From: a virus
Direction: 5' to 3' (one strand)
Length of the DNA: 61,206 nt
Virus record (IMG/VR): IMGVR_UViG_3300030109_000544
Span: 481 to 61,686 of that record
Shown: one piece after another, positions 1 through 8,298 of the stretch
Layout: each line of letters opens with the position of its first letter
Numbering within the stretch: the first letter of the stretch is position 1
The notes under the pieces: model-generated
Database searches by the model: none
What the model was told of the DNA's origin: nothing
Seen by the model: only the letters and a program-made list of their open reading frames with translations
Made by a program: the position numbers and the translations under genes

Positions 1-2391
1 ATTTTCTGCGAAGGCCATGTATATGAAAGTTGCAGAGGAGTTTACACCGGGGTCTGTGCCTCTCAACTTAAAACCATTACTAAGTAAGTCGGCATATTGA
101 CCACCACCTGACGTTGCTTCTGCGGCGTTTGTATTAGGAACCAAAATTTCTTTGGTAACATTAAACACATCACGTTTATTATCTCTTAAATTCCAACTTT
201 CAGCGGCGTCTATATTTTTTATTAGAAGCCAAGAGGGCCGAAATCCTGTATAGATAAAACTACCATCAGCATTTCCATTTCCTTCGTAACTGCCTATAGA
301 ACTATAGCCAGCAACTTCTGCAAAGCAGTAGGCAACAAATGTTTTGGTGTTTTGATTAGTGCCGTTTGATGCCCCAACGGAAAAAACAGACGACGTTGGA
401 AGCGTATTATTCCAATAATTTACCGATGTATCCTTTGCGCCGGTATCGTTTAAATTAAGATAGTAGTTAGCACCCGGTAGCTTTGTGTGCCAAACAACCC
501 ACGCATCATCTGTACCGGAATCTCTTTTCTTTACAAATATCATTGAAGGAGTAACGCCTAATCCATGTCCGATTGTTGCTGCTGAACCTGTGCCAGTGTA
601 TGTGCTAATACTAAATCCAGCCGTTGTGTTTGCTGATGTAGCAGTAGTATTTATAGAACCATCTTCATTGCTGCTGCCAGAGCCGTTAGCAAGCCACTGC
701 CATGCAACATTGCTGTCTCCACTTGTGTTTACCTCGCCTCTCGATCCTACCGCAAATCCATCTGACTCAAAGGCAGTTAGACCAGTAGATTGTGTGTGTT
801 CGGCACCGGTACTCGAAGAATTTATTTCTTTTGTTGCGCCACGAACTGCGTCATACAGAGCGTGTTCGTTTCCAGCACTATCTCTATTTTTAATCCAGAC
901 AAAATCCGGTTGAAATGTTGAGTTTTCTCCTGATTGACTGATCGACTGCGTTGATCCATTGCCGGTATATACCGTGGATTGGAAATGGGCTGATGGATCG
1001 GCAATGGATGGGGCGGCTAAATTAGCTAAAATTAAGTTCTTAAATCCTGTAACTGTAGTTTCCCAACCGCTTTGACCGGCATCTACAATTACTCCAGAGC
1101 CAGCACTTACGCCAGAAAATGCTTGCACAAAAGGCTGTCGTGCCGTCTTTAATGCCGCCCCATTCAAGTCCAAGGCTGAATACGTTGAAATATCAGCAAA
1201 CGTACCTGATGATGCGCCATCTGCCGCTACTCCTAATTTGCCATTATCCATATCAAACAGAAGTTGAAAGAACGTCTGGGCAGCGGTTGTAGGTGCGCCG
1301 GTATCATTTACTAGAGAGCCACCTACTCTTGTGACAAAGTTGCCATCAAACGTGTTATACCGAACTTGGACTACGTCATTTACATCAATATCTGTGTAAG
1401 GACATGCACTGTCTGGCGCACATAGACCAACGAGAATTTGTTGGTAGCTGTCCGTTGATTTCATTCTCAATGCCCACTTACCTGTATCAGGCACAAGCAG
1501 ATTTAATCTAGAGTTAGACCAGTTTCCAGATACCCCTACATATTGTAAATTGCCATCGGATACAGTTCCTGTGCCGCTAGATAACGGGTTTAGAGTGGGC
1601 ATGTTATTAGTCGGACTATCCGTAACCTGATCTGCCGCTGCCAAGCCACTACTAGTAAAGTCGTTACCATTGCCGCTGGTGTCATCACCAAGTGCGGAAC
1701 TGTCCTGTCCTTTTAGGTAAAAGCCGTTGGTTCCAAACGTCAGGCTTGACGGATTTTTCGGTATCCACACACCATCATCGTTGGTTTCACCAAAACTAGA
1801 TGGGGTTAGTGCTTGCCCATCAATAAAAACAATGTCAGCCAGATAGCCGTCAAAATGTTGAGAATCTGGCCCTGACCCTTCATACGCATTGGCACCAACA
1901 ACATGAGCAACTCCAGATGCTCCTGATGTAAAGTTGGTTGAATAACTCGAACTTGGATAATTCTCTGTAGCAAAAGAAGTAACCTTAGAACCATTAACAT
2001 AGAGTGCGGCTCTACTGCCCTCAGTTCCGTTATTAGTATCTAGAACAGCAACTATATGATACCACGCCGAAGAGTCTCTAAAAACTTGAGTTGTTACTAA
2101 ATCATAATCACTTGATGCTTGACCAAACTGAAGTTGATTGCCTGTGCCAAAACGTAACGATTCGGAGGTCGAACCAGTTGGGTCGCCCCCATAAAGGATA
2201 CAGGAATTTGATCCAAAATTATTTCCGCGTTTAACCCAAACACTAAACGTACAATCTGTTGAAGATGTTGGGCTAGCACTAAAACTTGTATCGTAAAGAT
2301 GTGAGTCATCGTCATCGTTGAAACGAATAGACTGATCTATCTCATAAGTCGTATCAGGTGCGGCGAACCACTGTGAGCCAAACATCGTCAT
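1..2391 (-). CDS. Tail spike/fibre protein with LamG-like N-terminus (3' end outside window)
   Basis: The minus-strand frame is open from an ATG at 2391 to the left window edge (797 codons, no stop). The first ATG overlaps the TAA of the upstream fibre gene (TAATG); a second in-frame ATG lies at 2385. The N-terminal ~220 residues look like a concanavalin A/LamG jelly roll: FSVWVKRGN, WYHIVAVLDT, ALYVNGSKV and FDGYLADIVFIDG are typical strand motifs. The rest holds repeated beta-rich segments (FVWIKNRD, MIFVKKRD, WLLIKNID) resembling the DUF7483-type C-terminal region of marine phage tail proteins. Probable role: receptor-binding or glycan-binding tail fibre. If the molecule is circular, the frame continues without interruption into 60940-61206. 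Confidence 0.8.
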   Translation of the reverse strand, partial: MTMFGSQWFAAPDTTYEIDQSIRFNDDDDSHLYDTSFSASPTSSTDCTFSVWVKRGNNFGSNSCILYGGDPTGSTSESLRFGTGNQLQFGQASSDYDLVTTQVFRDSSAWYHIVAVLDTNNGTEGSRAALYVNGSKVTSFATENYPSSSYSTNFTSGASGVAHVVGANAYEGSGPDSQHFDGYLADIVFIDGQALTPSSFGETNDDGVWIPKNPSSLTFGTNGFYLKGQDSSALGDDTSGNGNDFTSSGLAAADQVTDSPTNNMPTLNPLSSGTGTVSDGNLQYVGVSGNWSNSRLNLLVPDTGKWALRMKSTDSYQQILVGLCAPDSACPYTDIDVNDVVQVRYNTFDGNFVTRVGGSLVNDTGAPTTAAQTFFQLLFDMDNGKLGVAADGASSGTFADISTYSALDLNGAALKTARQPFVQAFSGVSAGSGVIVDAGQSGWETTVTGFKNLILANLAAPSIADPSAHFQSTVYTGNGSTQSISQSGENSTFQPDFVWIKNRDSAGNEHALYDAVRGATKEINSSSTGAEHTQSTGLTAFESDGFAVGSRGEVNTSGDSNVAWQWLANGSGSSNEDGSINTTATSANTTAGFSISTYTGTGSAATIGHGLGVTPSMIFVKKRDSGTDDAWVVWHTKLPGANYYLNLNDTGAKDTSVNYWNNTLPTSSVFSVGASNGTNQNTKTFVAYCFAEVAGYSSIGSYEGNGNADGSFIYTGFRPSWLLIKNIDAAESWNLRDNKRDVFNVTKEILVPNTNAAEATSGGGQYADLLSNGFKLRGTDPGVNSSATFIYMAFAEN

Positions 2392-4325
2392 TAGCTGAAT
2401 GCCTTCTGTATAGCCCCTAACTGAATTGAGCCAGAAGCCTTCACAAAATAAGGCACCACATCCACGGCTGAAGCTGCCGTGGATAGTGTAATCCCAGCCC
2501 CGCCTGCCGTTTCGTAGTCCGTTCCAAGGCTAAGGGTTCTCGAACCCGTCCCATCTTGAATAAATACAAACACGCCAGCCTGACCTACTGATTCCGTAGA
2601 TGGGTTGGCTAAAGTTACATTGCCTGTAAGTGTTAGCACGAAGTTCTGATGAGCCGAGAAGTCAATCGTCACACTGCCTGTGTTTGATGTGTCGGTGTCT
2701 GTCTCTGCAAGAATGATCGTGCCACCGTTAAGCTGCCCAGCAACCGTCACGTTCGTGGTGCCGGTCGGTATTTCAATAACATCCGCATCAGCATCGTTCT
2801 TGATCGTGACATCGTTGGTCGAGCCTTGTCCTGTTAGGATCAAGCCCTCCGCAGCGGTGTAACCAATCGCGGCATTGTCTCCGGCAGCGGTGTCTCCGGC
2901 AGGCTCTACTGTTCCAGTAGCCGTTACGTTACCCGTGGCAGCTACTCCAGCACTTGCGGTAACCAAGCCTGTTACACCAAGTGTGCCAGCCATTGTGACG
3001 TTCTGTGTTCCCGTAGGAATTTCAATTACATCAGCGTCAGCGTCATTCTTAATCGTGACATCGTTAGTGCTGCCCTGCCCTGTAAGAATCAGACCTTCGG
3101 CAGCCGTGTACCCCATCGCAGCGTTGTCGCCAGCAGAGGTATCACCGTCAGCGTTCACGGTGGAAGCAGTTACATCTCCTACAATGTCAACGCTAGTGCC
3201 ACCTGTCGCAATCGTAATTACATCAGCATCAGCATCGTTCTTGATGGTAACGTCATTCGTGCTACCCTGACCGGTTAGGATTAGCCCTTCGGCAGCGGTG
3301 TATCCAATCGCAGCGTTGTCGCTAGCAGAGGTGTCTCCATCAGGCTCAAAGGTTGCTGCTGTAGCGACACCAGTTACATCAACAGATGCTAGCGTGGAAG
3401 TCCCTGAAACATCTACGTTACCATTAATATCAATAGCCGTTGCCGTAAGGTCAATCTCATCGGTGGCCCCGAGCGAAAGGACGGTGGCACTTGAACCGTG
3501 GATAAACTGGCTAGCATCATTAAATTGAATTTTACGGGTACTGTTAAGCAGAACCCCCGTATCGGCCACATGAGTAAGAGTAGTGTCTGTATCGACACCA
3601 AACCCCAGAATCGCTGCGTCGGATTTAAGGGTTAGATCGTCCCCAACAGTAACATCACCGGCCATATCCACTTGCGTTGTACCGGTGGGGATCTCGATTA
3701 CATCAGCATCTGCATCGTTTTTAATGGTAACATCATTAGTTGAACCCTGTCCGGTAAGGATAAGACCTTCAGCAGAAGTATATCCCATCGCGGCATCATC
3801 ACCCGCAGCCGTATCACCCGTAGCAAGAAGGGTTCCTGCAGCAGTAATATCGCCCGTGGAGGTGATAGCGCCCGAAGCGGTTATAGCAGCAGTCGTAAGC
3901 GTACCAGTGACGTTGGTTATCGCCTCAAGAACATTAGTGCCATCGCAAAACAGGATAGACGTGGTACCATTGGGTATGGCAATTCCGGTACCAGAAGCAG
4001 TCTTCAGGGTTGCTGCCTGACCTACAGCGTTTTTCACAACATATATCTTGGAGATAGCGGGGCAGATAACCGTTGCGGCATTGGTGCCTAACTGATCTCC
4101 CGTGTCAGTAAGACTAAGCATCGCTGCCCTAGACTCTGCGGTGGTGCCGTTCGCTGTCGTGAGAGTGTGGGAGTTACTAGACCAACTATTGATAGTGCTG
4201 TAGCCAGCAATAGCCTCCTCAATCATGGTGGTTATGTTGTCGTTTACTACAGTACCCCAAGATCCATCTAGCTCCCCTTGAGTAGGTTTAGCTAGAGCCA
4301 GTTTAGGTGTATATGTTGTTGCCAT
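2391..4325 (-). CDS. Repetitive tail fibre protein
   Basis: A 644-residue protein starting MATTYTPKLALAKPTQGELD, an N-terminus typical of phage tail fibres that attach to the tail by a short adaptor domain. Residues ~171-530 contain four copies of a ~53-residue module with the invariant core GLILTGQGSTNDVTIKNDAD. The C-terminus (FVLTLTGNVTLANPS, GVFVFIQDGTGSRTLSLG) resembles a compact beta tip domain seen in marine phage fibres. Composition is rich in T, A, G and D with no Cys cluster or signal peptide, as expected for a trimeric beta-structured shaft. The gene is followed, with overlapping stop and start, by another tail protein. Assignment is by composition, repeats and position. Confidence 0.8.
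   Translation of the reverse strand: MATTYTPKLALAKPTQGELDGSWGTVVNDNITTMIEEAIAGYSTINSWSSNSHTLTTANGTTAESRAAMLSLTDTGDQLGTNAATVICPAISKIYVVKNAVGQAATLKTASGTGIAIPNGTTSILFCDGTNVLEAITNVTGTLTTAAITASGAITSTGDITAAGTLLATGDTAAGDDAAMGYTSAEGLILTGQGSTNDVTIKNDADADVIEIPTGTTQVDMAGDVTVGDDLTLKSDAAILGFGVDTDTTLTHVADTGVLLNSTRKIQFNDASQFIHGSSATVLSLGATDEIDLTATAIDINGNVDVSGTSTLASVDVTGVATAATFEPDGDTSASDNAAIGYTAAEGLILTGQGSTNDVTIKNDADADVITIATGGTSVDIVGDVTASTVNADGDTSAGDNAAMGYTAAEGLILTGQGSTNDVTIKNDADADVIEIPTGTQNVTMAGTLGVTGLVTASAGVAATGNVTATGTVEPAGDTAAGDNAAIGYTAAEGLILTGQGSTNDVTIKNDADADVIEIPTGTTNVTVAGQLNGGTIILAETDTDTSNTGSVTIDFSAHQNFVLTLTGNVTLANPSTESVGQAGVFVFIQDGTGSRTLSLGTDYETAGGAGITLSTAASAVDVVPYFVKASGSIQLGAIQKAFS
2736..3815 (-). repeat. 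Four protein-level repeats in the tail fibre shaft
   Basis: Residues ~171-223, 331-383, 395-446 and 478-530 are near-identical in protein sequence (GDTxAxDxAAxGYTxAEG, then an invariant core through DADADVI). The DNA copies differ at many third codon positions: the codons for the GYTxAEG and NDADADV segments differ between all four. The repeats are therefore maintained as protein modules and not as recent DNA duplications. Confidence 0.85.
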
Positions 4326-4375
4326 TTATCTTACCCTCTACGATCACTGCTACTGTAACATATCATCACATACAG

Positions 4376-4720
4376 CTATAATACAGCAGCATTTTGCCAA
4401 TTCGGTGTTTGAGAAGTACTTATAGCCGCGTAACTAGGTGTCTGACTTACGTCTACATCAGACCAAACAAGAACAGTGCCAATAGCGCCCGTTGCAGCTA
4501 CCCCAGTAGCCGGAACGTCTACCGCCCCTACCGCCGCTACGCTCGATAAAGCAGAAGTACCTACAACTCCGGTTACAGAAACATTAGCTTCCGCGGAAAC
4601 TGTTACAGTGCCTAACCCTGTAGTTCCCGCTAGTCCTGTAGTGGTGACCGGAAGTGCGGTATTCCAAGCACCTTGGCCCCAAGTACCTCTTCCCCAACCT
4701 CCTAAATTAGTGTTCGACAT
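4376..4720 (-). CDS. Small virion-associated protein with Gly/Trp-rich N-terminus
   Basis: A 114-residue protein that begins MSNTNLGGWGRGTWGQGAWN and continues with Ala/Val/Thr/Gly-rich sequence in an alternating, beta-like pattern. The GWGxGxWGxGxWN motif also occurs in related form in the gp10-like protein of this window (GWGAGSWGESTWS), which suggests a shared tail-associated motif. It lies between two probable tail genes in the same direction. No catalytic motif is visible; function unknown, structural by context. Confidence 0.65.
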   Translation of the reverse strand: MSNTNLGGWGRGTWGQGAWNTALPVTTTGLAGTTGLGTVTVSAEANVSVTGVVGTSALSSVAAVGAVDVPATGVAATGAIGTVLVWSDVDVSQTPSYAAISTSQTPNWQNAAVL

Positions 4721-4733
4721 TGCTTAGACATAC

Positions 4734-5174
4734 TTATGCGATTCGTATAATGGCTGCGCTGTTTGTAGCGTTCGGGAATTGGATGACGAAGTTACCCCCC
4801 GTAGAGGATTTGTCCGCTCCAAAATCCAACACAGCTACAGCAGGATTACCAGAACCAGAATTACGGTAGATCAAAGCACCCCGAGCAGTTATCGTTGCGT
4901 TACTCCACGTAACATCAGCAAAATCAAGAAATGCAGTAGTACCAGATCCCCCATCAGTTGGAGCGGTAGAGATAGTAAGGCTTTCGCCTCCCGCTGTGTA
5001 ACCAGTACCGGATACCTCGTTACTCGTACTGTAAGCGGTTGTAGCTGCACTTAACGTGGCGCTAGACGTATACAATGCCACTTTGAACGTATCGCTCGTA
5101 TCAGCACTGAAATCCATTTCGCCGTTTAGAATTGCTACCTTGAACGAAGTAGCCATTGCCTGTGTTATTGCCAT
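4734..5174 (-). CDS. Probable tail/virion structural protein
   Basis: A 146-residue protein, MAITQAMATSFKVAILNGEMDF, followed by DTFKVALYTSSATLSAATTAYS, FLDFADVTWSNATITARGALIY and AVAVLDFGADKSSTGGNFVIQFP. This is a recognisable small beta-rich family frequent beside tail fibre genes in marine phages; I cannot assign an exact role. It lies in the minus-strand tail operon with a 9-nt gap to the upstream adaptor gene. No signal peptide or transmembrane segment. Confidence 0.65.
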   Translation of the reverse strand: MAITQAMATSFKVAILNGEMDFSADTSDTFKVALYTSSATLSAATTAYSTSNEVSGTGYTAGGESLTISTAPTDGGSGTTAFLDFADVTWSNATITARGALIYRNSGSGNPAVAVLDFGADKSSTGGNFVIQFPNATNSAAIIRIA

Positions 5175-5183
5175 AATATGCTC

Positions 5184-5813
5184 CTAGCTTACCGCTTGTC
5201 GGTACTGACCTGAACGGTATGTATCCTCTCGTAGTTTACCATCAGCAAGATTCTTCAACAGGCCAATAGATTGCGCGTACAACTTCTCATAGTTAGTTAT
5301 AATGTCTGGTTCGCCTTTCATAAACCGAATTGCTTCGATAAGCGCCCCGTTTAACAACGCAGAATCAAAGTTATCGCCTAGCCACGTTGTGCTAGCTGTA
5401 ACAATAGATGCTGGGTAATACCCATAATGTAATTCTACCGTGTAACCGCTATCTGGTGTTGGCCCTAATATAATTGCATCTTCAGAGAAAAGAGCGTAAT
5501 GCGCGGGTGTACCAGTTGTAGCAGGGTTAGGGTATGCCTCACGTATAAAATTAACATCTTTATTTAGAAGATACGTGTAGACACTACTACTATCTAGTAC
5601 AGCTAAACTATATACATACAGAAAATCTGAAGGGACAGTTAAATACTTGTTGGATGCAGTTAAAGTTCCAGTTTGGTTTCTACGCAAAGCGGGTATCTGT
5701 ACAGAATTAAATATTTTCTGTTCTGCCTGTTTCGTAAACATAGCAAGCTGATCGTCTGTAAAAGTCATCTCACAAACGTCTTGTATGTTAGTTTTTAGCT
5801 CTGTGTAGTTCAT
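5184..5813 (-). CDS. Phage adaptor (head-tail connector) protein
   Basis: A 209-residue protein with a helical N-terminus, TELKTNIQDVCEMTFTDDQLAMFTKQAEQKIFNSVQIPALRR, then a beta-rich middle (LTVPSDFLYVYSLAVLD, VELHYGYYPASI) and a C-terminal helix (GALIEAIRFMKGEPDIITNYEKLYAQ, quoted here as separate parts of one stretch: residues ~155-180). This layout is that of the adaptor/gatekeeper family placed between portal and tail in podoviruses. Context fits: it lies two genes downstream of a gp4-like tail accessory factor. Assignment is by pattern recognition, without a database match. Confidence 0.65.
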   Translation of the reverse strand: MNYTELKTNIQDVCEMTFTDDQLAMFTKQAEQKIFNSVQIPALRRNQTGTLTASNKYLTVPSDFLYVYSLAVLDSSSVYTYLLNKDVNFIREAYPNPATTGTPAHYALFSEDAIILGPTPDSGYTVELHYGYYPASIVTASTTWLGDNFDSALLNGALIEAIRFMKGEPDIITNYEKLYAQSIGLLKNLADGKLREDTYRSGQYRQAVS

Positions 5814-5827
5814 GTCTTACCAAACTC

Positions 5828-6193
5828 CTAAGAAACAGCCACTACAACATCGCCCACGGACCCGCTAGCTTTCAGGTCATTCGGGGTTAGTCCATATTGG
5901 TCGTCGCTACGACCGACGGGGTTCCACCCCCACTGTATGCCTCTGCTACTGCTGTCACCGGATGCCCCAAGACTTGTATCAGGTCTTGGATCTCGTAGAG
6001 CCTGCGGATCATCTACAGGATATTCCCCCTGACGATTTTGAGGATGATCTGGGTCAACAACATCTTTGCCGACACGCAACCCGGTCTTAACTCCCTTGCG
6101 AACTTCATAAACAAGGTCTTTTAGAGGGTACCGAAACCCCGTACGGTCACAAAACCCAAAAGCATTTTTACCGGATGCAAATCTACTGGACAT
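5828..6193 (-). CDS. Small tail-region protein, unknown function
   Basis: A 121-residue protein. The N-terminal third has FCDRTGFRYPLKDLVYEVR followed by GLRVGKDVVDPDHPQNRQG; the remainder is polar, Gly/Ser/Pro/Asp-rich and probably extended (DPRPDTSLGASGDSSSRG, IQWGWNPVG). The CDRTGFRYP segment is familiar from small proteins encoded beside gp4-like factors in marine phages, but I know no function for it. It lies 2 nt from the upstream gp4-like gene and is probably cotranslated with it. Likely a minor virion or head-tail joining component. Confidence 0.6.
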   Translation of the reverse strand: MSSRFASGKNAFGFCDRTGFRYPLKDLVYEVRKGVKTGLRVGKDVVDPDHPQNRQGEYPVDDPQALRDPRPDTSLGASGDSSSRGIQWGWNPVGRSDDQYGLTPNDLKASGSVGDVVVAVS

Positions 6194-6195
6194 CG

Positions 6196-6882
6196 CTACA
6201 CCCTAGCCATACGAGGCACAAAACGTGCGGAGGTCTTATCTCTATCTTCCCCTGCGGCTAACTCAAATTGTGCCTCATACTCCGCCTTTAACATAGGCAA
6301 CCTAGGAGCAAGTTCGGGGTCTTTCATAGCGTTCTGGTAAGCTAGACCAGCTACCAAACAAGGCAGAAACCGGAAGTTCATATCCGCAGTTTCTATACCG
6401 TTGCCCGCATCTTCAATGCGGCGCATACGCCAATATATAAACGTGTAATCGTTTGAATCGGGTACAGGCCAGACATTTATACGGGGGGCATCAACTAAAC
6501 GCTCTATCCAGACCTGTATGGGCCTACCACGTGTTAATTTGTTAGGGATCGAAGCATACGTACTCACACTAATCCGACTTATGTTAATATCAGACTGTGT
6601 GTTGGTGTTTCCCGCATTAGTGCGAATAGACTGCTCTAGCAGGTCAATAGTGTCGGCAGGGAGAGTATATTGGGAGGTACCCGTTGTAAGAGAGACGGTC
6701 TTTTCTTCTATAGTCCATAGGTTTATGCCGCGATTCTGCCACTCGATAGTAAGCAGGTTCATAGATCTACGAGCAGTACGTAGATCGTAACCAGAACGCA
6801 TCTCACGGCCCGCACGCTCCCACGCTTCTTCAGCAATCTCTGTGAAGTTCATATCAAACGCGGTTGTGTTAGACGTAGCCAT
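6196..6882 (-). CDS. P22 gp4-like tail accessory factor
   Basis: A 228-residue protein. Its N-terminal half, MNFTEIAEEAWERAGREM and then RRSMNLLTIEWQNRGINLWT, matches the helical pattern of P22 gp4-type packaged-DNA stabilisation/tail accessory proteins, which bind under the portal and close the head after packaging. The second half is beta-rich (TGTSQYTLPADTIDLLEQS, RINVWPVPDSNDYTFIYWRM) and ends with a helical segment (AYQNAMKDPELAPRLPMLKAEY). The start ATG overlaps the stop of the next gene upstream. Together with the gp10-like protein at 55072-56940 this supports short-tailed morphology. Confidence 0.75.
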   Translation of the reverse strand: MATSNTTAFDMNFTEIAEEAWERAGREMRSGYDLRTARRSMNLLTIEWQNRGINLWTIEEKTVSLTTGTSQYTLPADTIDLLEQSIRTNAGNTNTQSDINISRISVSTYASIPNKLTRGRPIQVWIERLVDAPRINVWPVPDSNDYTFIYWRMRRIEDAGNGIETADMNFRFLPCLVAGLAYQNAMKDPELAPRLPMLKAEYEAQFELAAGEDRDKTSARFVPRMARV

Positions 6883-7148
6883 TATGCTTTCCTGTACCTA
6901 GCCGTCTTCTTTGCGATCTTCTTGGGCTGCTTTACGAACTGCTTCCCGGCAGCAGTCCCCCGGCGCTTTGCTCGCGTGGTCGCTGCATACTCCTGTGGGG
7001 ACAGAGACTTGATGGCGCTTTCCGGTAGATACCGTTCGCCTGTTTTCCCCGATGGTTTCCCCGATTTTGTGCGCCATTTCTGTTTTGTCCAATTCTTCAA
7101 TGACCGTTGAGACTTCTTCAAACCACCCGATTTGTAGTACCTACGCAT
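6882..7148 (-). CDS. Small basic DUF5872-like protein
   Basis: An 88-residue, very basic protein. After an N-terminal MRRYYKSGGLKK it reads LKNWTKQKWRTKSGKPS, GERYLPESAIKSLSPQEY and AATTRAKRRGTAAGKQFV, the sequence pattern of DUF5872. Function is not known; small size, charge and position in the head-tail operon suggest a nucleic-acid-associated virion component. It shares the MRRYYKxGG N-terminus with two neighbouring small genes. Its stop and start codons overlap those of the adjacent genes by one base (TAATG), so translation is coupled. Confidence 0.65.
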   Translation of the reverse strand: MRRYYKSGGLKKSQRSLKNWTKQKWRTKSGKPSGKTGERYLPESAIKSLSPQEYAATTRAKRRGTAAGKQFVKQPKKIAKKTARYRKA

Positions 7149-7351
7149 TACGACTTGTAGCCCCCACCAGCTTTTTTGTACCGCTGGGCTAACATTTGCG
7201 CTTTACGGGCGGACCATTGACCGGGGTTTCCCCCTTTGCCACCAGCCTTGATACTGTTAAACAAGCGTTTCCTCATACCCGGTTTGGTATAATTACCAGC
7301 CTCATTAACCCGAGACTTAGTTTTCCCACCTGTTTTATAGTATCTACGCAT
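7148..7351 (-). CDS. Small basic virion-region protein with MRRYYKxGG N-terminus
   Basis: A 67-residue basic protein: MRRYYKTGGKTKSRVNEAGN, then YTKPGMRKRLFNSIKAGGKG and GQWSARKAQMLAQRYKKAGG. The GQWSARKAQ(M/L)L segment is familiar from small marine phage proteins of unknown function. It overlaps the flanking genes by one base at both ends. No known domain; probably a minor structural or DNA-associated protein, as for its basic neighbours. Confidence 0.6.
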   Translation of the reverse strand: MRRYYKTGGKTKSRVNEAGNYTKPGMRKRLFNSIKAGGKGGNPGQWSARKAQMLAQRYKKAGGGYKS

Positions 7352-7827
7352 TACGCGCCCTTCATCTTTACCATCTTGGCATTACGGACACCTTGACGAG
7401 CTACGCCGCAACCACGAGGTTTACCACCTTTAACGCCGCCGCCATGACCGTACTTCATCATACCGCCGCCCCTCATATTCTTTTTCTTTTTCTTCTTCTT
7501 GGGACGCTCTGATGGAGGTAAGTCCATACCTTTGAGGCCTTCTTCCCGCTCTTTAGCGGTGGGTCGGCGTTTCATCGGCCCTTTCGGTGGCTTGATAGTA
7601 GGAACAGCACCAGCCGCCATACCTGCACCCGCGCCAGCCATACCAGCCATCTCACCCATATCAACCATATCGCCTTCGGCGTACCGCATAACTTTGCCGC
7701 CGCCCATCATCTTGCCTTTGCCGTCAGCAGCAAAGAAAGGAACTTTCTTGCCGTCTTTTTCGACCATCTTGAGGCCACCAGTTTTATAATTCTTGCGGCC
7801 TTTCTTCTTCTTCATGTCTTTCTTCAT
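7351..7827 (-). CDS. Lys/Gly/Met-rich basic protein, unknown function
   Basis: A 158-residue low-complexity protein. The N-terminus is highly basic (MKKDMKKKKGRKNYKTGGLK, with a KNYKTGG element resembling the YYKTGG tag of the neighbours). The middle is Ala/Gly/Met-rich (GEMAGMAGAGAGMAAGAVP), followed by PPKGPMKRRPTAKEREEG, poly-Lys, MRGGGMMKYGHGGG and GCGVARQGVRNAKMVKMKG. Probably disordered and nucleic-acid binding or capsid-internal. No enzymatic motif. Same operon and same overlapping-codon arrangement as its neighbours. Confidence 0.6.
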   Translation of the reverse strand: MKKDMKKKKGRKNYKTGGLKMVEKDGKKVPFFAADGKGKMMGGGKVMRYAEGDMVDMGEMAGMAGAGAGMAAGAVPTIKPPKGPMKRRPTAKEREEGLKGMDLPPSERPKKKKKKKNMRGGGMMKYGHGGGVKGGKPRGCGVARQGVRNAKMVKMKGA

Positions 7828-7828
7828 T

Positions 7829-7984
7829 TTATCTTCCTACTTTCTTCATGGCTTTGTTGTGAGCACTTTTGAACGAACTACCCTTACGCATGTCTTTCTT
7901 CATCTGCGCCATGTGTTTCGCAGTATGGTGTTTGGCGTGTTTCTTTAATGTAGCTTTCTGCCTAGCACTCATCTTCTTACGCAT
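7829..7984 (-). CDS. 51-residue basic peptide
   Basis: A short open frame that fits exactly between its neighbours: ATG at 7984 immediately beside the stop of the upstream gene, TAA at 7829 two bases before the next ATG. The peptide is Lys/His/Met-rich (MRKKMSARQKATLKKHAKHH, then HMAQMKKDMRKGSSFKSAHN) and predicted helical. The tight packing and compositional match with the adjacent basic genes make it likely to be real. Function unknown; probably a DNA-binding or internal virion peptide. Confidence 0.6.
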   Translation of the reverse strand: MRKKMSARQKATLKKHAKHHTAKHMAQMKKDMRKGSSFKSAHNKAMKKVGR

Positions 7985-8293
7985 TTAACAATTCCACTTC
8001 CGTAAACTTTTGTTAATACGGCTATTTGGGTCGTTTGCTGTTTTCGCGCTGGTGTTACGCTTTTTCATACCCTTCATGCGAGCGCAGAAAGACTTACGAC
8101 GTTTTGCCGCTTTGGAGCCTTTCTTGAGCTTGCTTGGCTTGGTTGTGACGGCAGTTTGCAGCTTGCTACCGGGGTTTTGTCTCCGATAACTAGCAACACC
8201 TTTCTTGTTAAGACCACCAGAGGGATCTTTACCTGCTTTGCGTTGCCAAGCGGGGGATTTAACTCCCCCGCCTCGCTTGTAATACCGTCGCAT
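7985..8293 (-). CDS. DUF6321-like small basic protein
   Basis: A 102-residue basic protein. After MRRYYKRGGGVK it has SPAWQRKAGKDPSGGLNKKG, RRKSFCARMKGMKKR and a C-terminus DPNSRINKSLRKWNC. The SPAWQRKxGK(D/N)PxGGLN start, KSFCxRM middle and SRINxSLRKWNC end are the hallmarks of DUF6321, found in many phages and in some viruses of algae. Conserved Cys residues sit in the middle and at the extreme C-terminus. Function unknown; co-location with capsid genes suggests a virion role. Confidence 0.75.
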   Translation of the reverse strand: MRRYYKRGGGVKSPAWQRKAGKDPSGGLNKKGVASYRRQNPGSKLQTAVTTKPSKLKKGSKAAKRRKSFCARMKGMKKRNTSAKTANDPNSRINKSLRKWNC

Positions 8294-8298
8294 AACTA

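Noticed and set aside
2680-4020. Several plus-strand open frames (60-145 codons) opposite the tail fibre gene
   Set aside because: They are mirror images of the repeated fibre modules, with the same repeat period and no start signals.
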